A stretch of 8,027 bases of DNA from an uncultured Lachnospiraceae bacterium. GTDB taxonomy: Bacteria > Bacillota_A > Clostridia > Lachnospirales > Lachnospiraceae. This document shows positions 5,137 through 8,027 of the stretch, one piece after another. The notes beneath the pieces were generated by a model that ran no database searches, had not been told where the DNA came from, and saw only the letters and a program-made list of their open reading frames with translations. The position numbers were made by a program, and so were the translations under genes. The DNA lies in NCBI GenBank assembly GCA_949957035.1, contig CATLIP010000108.1:1-8027 (forward strand). The letters are read 5' to 3'. The stretch's first letter is position 1, and every line of letters starts with the position of its first letter.

Positions 5137-6195
5137 TTACTCCATATTCACGCACACTTTACCCGTCTTACCGGTTGCAAACACACGGTATGCCTCCTCT
5201 GTCTCCTCTAAAGGAAACCGATGTGTGATAATCTGGCTTGGATGAATCTTCTTACGGTCCAAAAACTCCACAAGCTGCTCCATGTTGCCCACAGACGTCA
5301 CCCATGACCCATGAAGCGTCAGATTCTTATGCAGCAGCAAAGGACTTGGCTCAAAGGTGACGGTGCCCTGCTCGCCTAAGAAGACCACCTGGCCCCACAT
5401 TCTCGCTGCCTCTAAGCACCTGTGGCGTCCAACACTGCTGCCGGAGCAGTCAACGGCAACCTCCACACCCTTGCCGCCTATATACTCCATCACATTCTTC
5501 ACCACGCCGTCGTCCCCAAGAAACACCTTGTCTGCCCCGACATTCTTGGCCATATTAAGCCTCTCCTGCGCAAGATCCACTCCGATAACCTGGGCGCCCA
5601 TAGCCTTCGCAAGAATGCAGGCCGCCTGCCCTACCGGACCTAACCCCATCACCAATACTCTGTCACGTCCGGATACATTGGCTCTTAAAAGCCCCTGATA
5701 GGCAGTCCCGAAACCACAGGCAATCATAGCCCCATCCTCGTAGGTGAGGAAGTCCGGCAAATGAATACAGGTTGACACGTCTGCTACCATGTACTCTGCC
5801 AGCGCGCCGTCTCTCTGCCACCCATATGCCCGTCTTTCAGGCTGCTGACAATTGATAAAGAACCCTTTCTTACACTCATCACAATACCCGCACCCCTGAA
5901 TATGGTAGACGACTACCCGGTCGCCCTCCTTGAAATCGCACACACCTTCTCCTGTCATGACCACCTGACCGCTTGGCTCATGCCCTGCAATCACGTTATC
6001 ATAACGGGCGCCGCCGGTCTTGTCCGTATGTTCATAATAAATGTACTTAAGGTCGCTGCCGCAAAGGCTGGCCGCCTTCATCTTAAGCAAAACCTGCCCA
6101 TATCCCGGCTTCGGCACCTCCTGCTCTACCCGTTCTACCTTAGCGCCGCCCGGCAATTTCATCCCTGTCATCTTCTTTGGAATCTCATACTTCAT
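5137..6195 (-). CDS. Zinc-dependent alcohol/polyol dehydrogenase (medium-chain family), second type
   Basis: 352 residues. Catalytic zinc ligands are C45 (SLCGSD) and H72-E73 (GHEP), with C160 in ACGFGTAY as the likely fourth ligand, the cysteine arrangement of classical alcohol dehydrogenases rather than the glutamate of the dehydrogenase at 1636-2685. The structural zinc has C102, C105, C108 and C116. The Rossmann motif GLGPVG (184-189) and D207 (VIGVD) indicate NAD. The cytosolic substrate is an alcohol or sugar hydroxyl, not identified. An ATG at 6210 has no ribosome binding site. The ATG at 6195 has GGAGGT 8 bases upstream, and this start gives a 78-base distance to the regulator site, matching the DUF5107 gene. 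It leads an operon with the M24-fold gene, only 5 bases apart. The promoter carries the AraC-type site at 6274-6291, which overlaps the regulator gene's stop codon. Confidence 0.91.
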   Translation of the reverse strand: MKYEIPKKMTGMKLPGGAKVERVEQEVPKPGYGQVLLKMKAASLCGSDLKYIYYEHTDKTGGARYDNVIAGHEPSGQVVMTGEGVCDFKEGDRVVVYHIQGCGYCDECKKGFFINCQQPERRAYGWQRDGALAEYMVADVSTCIHLPDFLTYEDGAMIACGFGTAYQGLLRANVSGRDRVLVMGLGPVGQAACILAKAMGAQVIGVDLAQERLNMAKNVGADKVFLGDDGVVKNVMEYIGGKGVEVAVDCSGSSVGRHRCLEAARMWGQVVFLGEQGTVTFEPSPLLLHKNLTLHGSWVTSVGNMEQLVEFLDRKKIHPSQIITHRFPLEETEEAYRVFATGKTGKVCVNME

Positions 6196-6203
6196 ATCTT
6201 CTA

Positions 6204-6209
6204 CCTCCA
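6204..6209 (-). promoter_or_regulatory. Ribosome binding site that sets the dehydrogenase start at 6195
   Basis: GGAGGT on the minus strand is 8 bases upstream of the ATG at 6195. It lies inside what would be the first codons of a longer version starting at 6210, which lacks any site of its own. Confidence 0.75.
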
Positions 6210-6229
6210 TCGTCTTGTAACTATCTCTT

Positions 6230-6258
6230 ATATTAGCGTTTTTTCTGCCGGGCCTGAA
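6230..6258 (-). promoter_or_regulatory. Activator-type promoter of the dehydrogenase / M24 operon
   Basis: Minus strand: -35 TTCAGG (6253-6258), 17-base spacer, -10 TAATAT (6230-6235), predicted start near 6223. The -35 is far from consensus, as expected for a promoter needing an activator. Each element sits at the same offset from the upstream site as its counterpart at 7281-7309. Confidence 0.62.
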
Positions 6259-6267
6259 TACCCTATC
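6253..6267 (-). promoter_or_regulatory. Second conserved block of the AraC-type site, dehydrogenase promoter
   Basis: GATAGGGTATTCAGG on the minus strand matches GATATGTTATTCCGG at 7272-7286 in 12 of 15 positions, and both lie 6 bases beyond the 18-base site. It overlaps the -35 and may be the second half-site of an AraC-type dimer. Confidence 0.58.
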
Positions 6268-6273
6268 ATCCTA

Positions 6274-6291
6274 ATTGATGGATTATATTAC
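6274..6291 (-). promoter_or_regulatory. AraC-type regulator binding site, dehydrogenase promoter
   Basis: Reading toward the dehydrogenase gene, GTAATATAATCCATCAAT matches the sequence at 7248-7265 in 16 of 18 positions, in the same orientation relative to its target. Its near edge is 78 bases from the start codon, identical to the other copy. It overlaps the last bases of the regulator gene. Confidence 0.66.
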
Positions 6292-7202
6292 TGTTTTTGA
6301 ATATAGACGCCGTTGCGGTATTCCCGGGGCGAAACTCCAATCATTTTCTTGAATATTCTGGAAAAATAGTAAGGGTCGTCATATCCAAGGCTCTGAGCAA
6401 TTTCTAAGATGTACATATCCGTAGATTTCAACAGCTTACACGCCTCCTGCATCTTCAGATTAATAAAAAAATCAATGGGAGCGCGGTTGGCGTACTTCTT
6501 AAACACTGCATTGAGATAACTCTTAGACAGTTCAAGCTCTCTTGATAAATCCTGAAGACTCAGATTCTCGTCTAAATGCTTGTACATATATCTCACGGTT
6601 GCCGTAATATGCCGATTCTGCTTGCTTGCCTCATCCGCCTTTTCACGAAAATAGATTTCTCCGAGAATCAGGGACAACACCTGGGAAATATAGATAAAAT
6701 TCCCTAATGTATAGTTGCACTCCAACACTCGAAACAGCACGTCGAACAGGGTGATAATCCTGTTCTCGGCGTGTTTTGAGCCAAGCCGCACCGCCTGACA
6801 CTCTTCCAACGGATAATACACCGTATTCTCTCCTTTGAAATGAACCCAGAATATACTCCATGGTTTCTCTTCGCTTGCATAATATTTGTGCCGCTGATTG
6901 CGGGGGATACAGAATACTTCCTGCTCACGAAGGCAATACTGCCGGTTCTCTACCCGGATATACCCTTCCCCCTCCACACAATAGAGCAGAATATATTCAT
7001 TGGCTCCCTCCTCACGCTCCCGATAGTGATGCCGGGCCTTTGGGAAAAAGCCGATATCCGTCAAATATAAGGCGCGCACTAAGGGGTGCTTCGCATAACT
7101 CTCAAAGGATTCTGTTGGAATGACAAAATATTGTTCATCCTTAAAGCCGTCCTGCTTTCTTGTATCCCAGCCATGTTCCAATATATTTCCTTCTATATTC
7201 AT
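6288..7202 (-). CDS. AraC-family transcriptional regulator with N-terminal cupin
   Basis: About 304 residues. The N-terminal half is an AraC-type cupin ligand domain (roughly 25-125), with HYREREEGANEYILLYCVEG, a YIRVENRQYCLREQEVFCIP strand pair and a PWSIFWVHF strand. The C-terminal half has two helix-turn-helix motifs: LSLQDLSRELELSKSYLNAV near 214-233 and ILEIAQSLGYDDPYYFSRIF near 265-284, ending in the GVSPREYR signature. It should sense a sugar-like ligand and activate the neighbouring dehydrogenase/M24 and DUF5107 promoters. Start choice is uncertain: a TTG at 7214 precedes the ATG at 7202, and the only purine-rich tract (AAAGGGG) is too close to the first and rather far from the second. 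The gene is divergent from the DUF5107 gene, and its own promoter overlaps the shared binding site. No terminator separates it from the dehydrogenase gene, so read-through is possible. Confidence 0.92.
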   Translation of the reverse strand: MNIEGNILEHGWDTRKQDGFKDEQYFVIPTESFESYAKHPLVRALYLTDIGFFPKARHHYREREEGANEYILLYCVEGEGYIRVENRQYCLREQEVFCIPRNQRHKYYASEEKPWSIFWVHFKGENTVYYPLEECQAVRLGSKHAENRIITLFDVLFRVLECNYTLGNFIYISQVLSLILGEIYFREKADEASKQNRHITATVRYMYKHLDENLSLQDLSRELELSKSYLNAVFKKYANRAPIDFFINLKMQEACKLLKSTDMYILEIAQSLGYDDPYYFSRIFKKMIGVSPREYRNGVYIQKQ

Positions 7203-7235
7203 TGGTTTCTTCAACGCCCCTTTCCGCTTTTTTTC

Positions 7236-7264
7236 ATCATAACATATGGAATATAGTCCATCAA
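7236..7264 (-). promoter_or_regulatory. Promoter of the AraC-type regulator gene
   Basis: Minus strand: -35 TTGATG (7259-7264), 17-base spacer, -10 TATGAT (7236-7241, 5/6 to consensus), predicted start near 7229. The -35 and most of the spacer lie inside the regulator site at 7248-7265, which suggests autorepression. Confidence 0.6.
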
Positions 7265-7265
7265 T
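7248..7265 (+). promoter_or_regulatory. AraC-type regulator binding site, DUF5107 promoter
   Basis: GGAATATAGTCCATCAAT on the plus strand is the partner of the site at 6274-6291 (16/18). It ends 78 bases before the DUF5107 start codon and covers the -35 of the divergent regulator gene. One occupancy could therefore activate one gene and repress the other. Confidence 0.66.
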
Positions 7266-7271
7266 AGTAAA

Positions 7272-7286
7272 GATATGTTATTCCGG
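7272..7286 (+). promoter_or_regulatory. Second conserved block of the AraC-type site, DUF5107 promoter
   Basis: GATATGTTATTCCGG lies 6 bases beyond the 18-base site and overlaps the -35. It matches the block at 6253-6267 in 12 of 15 positions at identical spacing. Confidence 0.58.
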
Positions 7287-7309
7287 TTTCTATTTTCTTG
7301 TGTTAAATT
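7281..7309 (+). promoter_or_regulatory. Activator-type promoter of the DUF5107 gene
   Basis: -35 TTCCGG (7281-7286), 17-base spacer, -10 TAAATT (7304-7309), predicted start near 7316. The poor -35 and the position of each element mirror the promoter at 6230-6258. Confidence 0.6.
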
Positions 7310-7343
7310 AGACGTAACAAAGAGATACAAGGAGTGAAATAGA

Positions 7344-8027
7344 ATGAGAACTAATCCATCCACCAAAGTATGGGAAGAATCTGTCGTACTCCCGACCTAC
7401 AAAGCGGCAGAACCCGAAAAATGTCCTCTTTTCATTGAAAATCGGGCATATCAGGGAAGCTCAGGGCGGGTTTACCCCCTTCCGGTAACTGAAAAAATTT
7501 CTGATGAGAAGGAGGAGGTCAGCTATCATGCGGTCTTTCTTGAAAATGAATACCTCAAGGTTATGATTCTTCCAGAGCTGGGCGGAAGAATCCAACGGGC
7601 CTATGACAAGACCAACGGGTATGATTTTGTCTATTATAACCATGTGATTAAACCGGCGCTGGTAGGCTTAACCGGACCATGGATTTCCGGAGGTATTGAG
7701 TTCAACTGGCCTCAGCACCACCGCCCCAGCACCTATTCGCCCGTAGATTTTACTTATCAAAAGAATGAGGACGGATCCGCAGCCGTATATGTCAGCGAAA
7801 TCGACAAAATGTATGGAACCAAGGGCATGGCGACATTTACCCTTTATCCGGACAAAGCCTACATCGAAATCAAGGGGCAGTTATTCAACAATACGGATAC
7901 TCCCCAGACCTTCCTGTGGTGGGCGAACCCGGCGGTTCCCGTGAATGAGAATACCCAGTCAGTGTTTCCGCCGGACGTTCATGCGGTGATGGATCACGGA
8001 AAGCGCGATGTGTCGCGCTTCCCGATT
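7344..8027 (+). CDS. DUF5107 domain protein, N-terminal fragment (partial)
   Basis: The frame is open for 228 codons and runs off the right edge. AAGGAG lies 9 bases before the ATG. Residues near 55-228 form the DUF5107 region, a beta-rich domain I recall as related to the galactose-mutarotase fold. Visible hallmarks are NEYLKVMILPELGGRI near 68-83, LVGLTGPWISGGIEFNWPQH near 106-125, and a following beta stretch with FLWWANPAVPVN. LPELGGRI and the Trp/His-rich GIEFNWPQHHRP segment are of the kind seen in carbohydrate-binding mutarotase-like domains. Full-length members are usually large (around 1000 residues) with C-terminal TPR-like repeats, which lie outside the window. No signal peptide is present, so it should be cytosolic. 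Its activity is not established. Divergence from, and a shared binding site with, the AraC-type gene place it in the same sugar-response circuit. Confidence 0.85.
   Translation, partial: MRTNPSTKVWEESVVLPTYKAAEPEKCPLFIENRAYQGSSGRVYPLPVTEKISDEKEEVSYHAVFLENEYLKVMILPELGGRIQRAYDKTNGYDFVYYNHVIKPALVGLTGPWISGGIEFNWPQHHRPSTYSPVDFTYQKNEDGSAAVYVSEIDKMYGTKGMATFTLYPDKAYIEIKGQLFNNTDTPQTFLWWANPAVPVNENTQSVFPPDVHAVMDHGKRDVSRFPI

Noticed and set aside
5132..5155. GTG start at 5155 for the M24-fold gene
   Set aside because: It would overlap the preceding gene and lacks a ribosome binding site, whereas the ATG at 5131 has GGAG at 8 bases.
6196..6210. ATG start at 6210 for the second dehydrogenase
   Set aside because: There is no ribosome binding site upstream. 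GGAGGT falls after this codon and serves the ATG at 6195, which also gives the matching 78-base promoter geometry.
7461..7643. Minus-strand 60-codon frame
   Set aside because: It is antisense to the DUF5107 coding sequence and shows no start signals.

Overview
The window looks like a carbohydrate or polyol catabolism locus from a gut-type Firmicute. Lachnospiraceae or a close Clostridia relative is most likely. This is inferred from the mid-range GC content, strong AAGGAGG-type ribosome binding sites, tightly packed genes, a glycyl radical enzyme with its radical-SAM activase (an anaerobic system), and the mix of ROK, AraC and DUF5107 proteins. Nothing in the sequence fixes the species.

Layout, left to right. 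Seven genes lie on the minus strand and one on the plus strand. (1) 1-456: N-terminal part of a glycyl radical enzyme (pyruvate formate-lyase-like), running off the window. (2) 467-1339: its radical-SAM activating enzyme, which is transcribed first. (3) 1340-1635: a 296-base control region with a good promoter, two large near-identical inverted repeats and a third looser one. (4) 1636-2685 and 2701-3873: a sorbitol/xylitol-type zinc dehydrogenase preceded by a ROK repressor gene, in one operon with its own promoter. (5) 4002-4034: a strong terminator. (6) 4046-5131 and 5137-6195: an M24/creatinase-fold protein lacking canonical metal ligands, translationally coupled behind a second zinc dehydrogenase. 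(7) 6288-7202: an AraC-family regulator with a sugar-sensing-type cupin domain. (8) 7344-8027: the start of a divergent DUF5107 protein, running off the window.

How the parts may work together. The AraC-type regulator most likely activates two promoters, those of the dehydrogenase/M24 operon and of the DUF5107 gene. Both carry the same 18-base site (16/18 identical), a second conserved block (12/15) at the same spacing and overlapping the -35, a -10 at the same offset, and exactly 78 bases between the site and the start codon. The site upstream of the DUF5107 gene also covers the -35 of the regulator's own promoter, so autorepression is likely. The ROK repressor is a candidate for controlling its own operon and the glycyl-radical operon. 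Both leaders carry the octamer TAATTGGT within inverted repeats placed just downstream of the predicted transcription start.

The biochemical model is inference. A sugar or glycoside derivative would be handled by the DUF5107 (mutarotase-like) protein and the M24-fold hydrolase. It would be oxidised or epimerised by two NAD-type zinc dehydrogenases, and a product could be cleaved or dehydrated by the glycyl radical enzyme. The substrate cannot be read from this window. I found no transporter, microcompartment shell gene, tRNA, rRNA, CRISPR array or mobile element.
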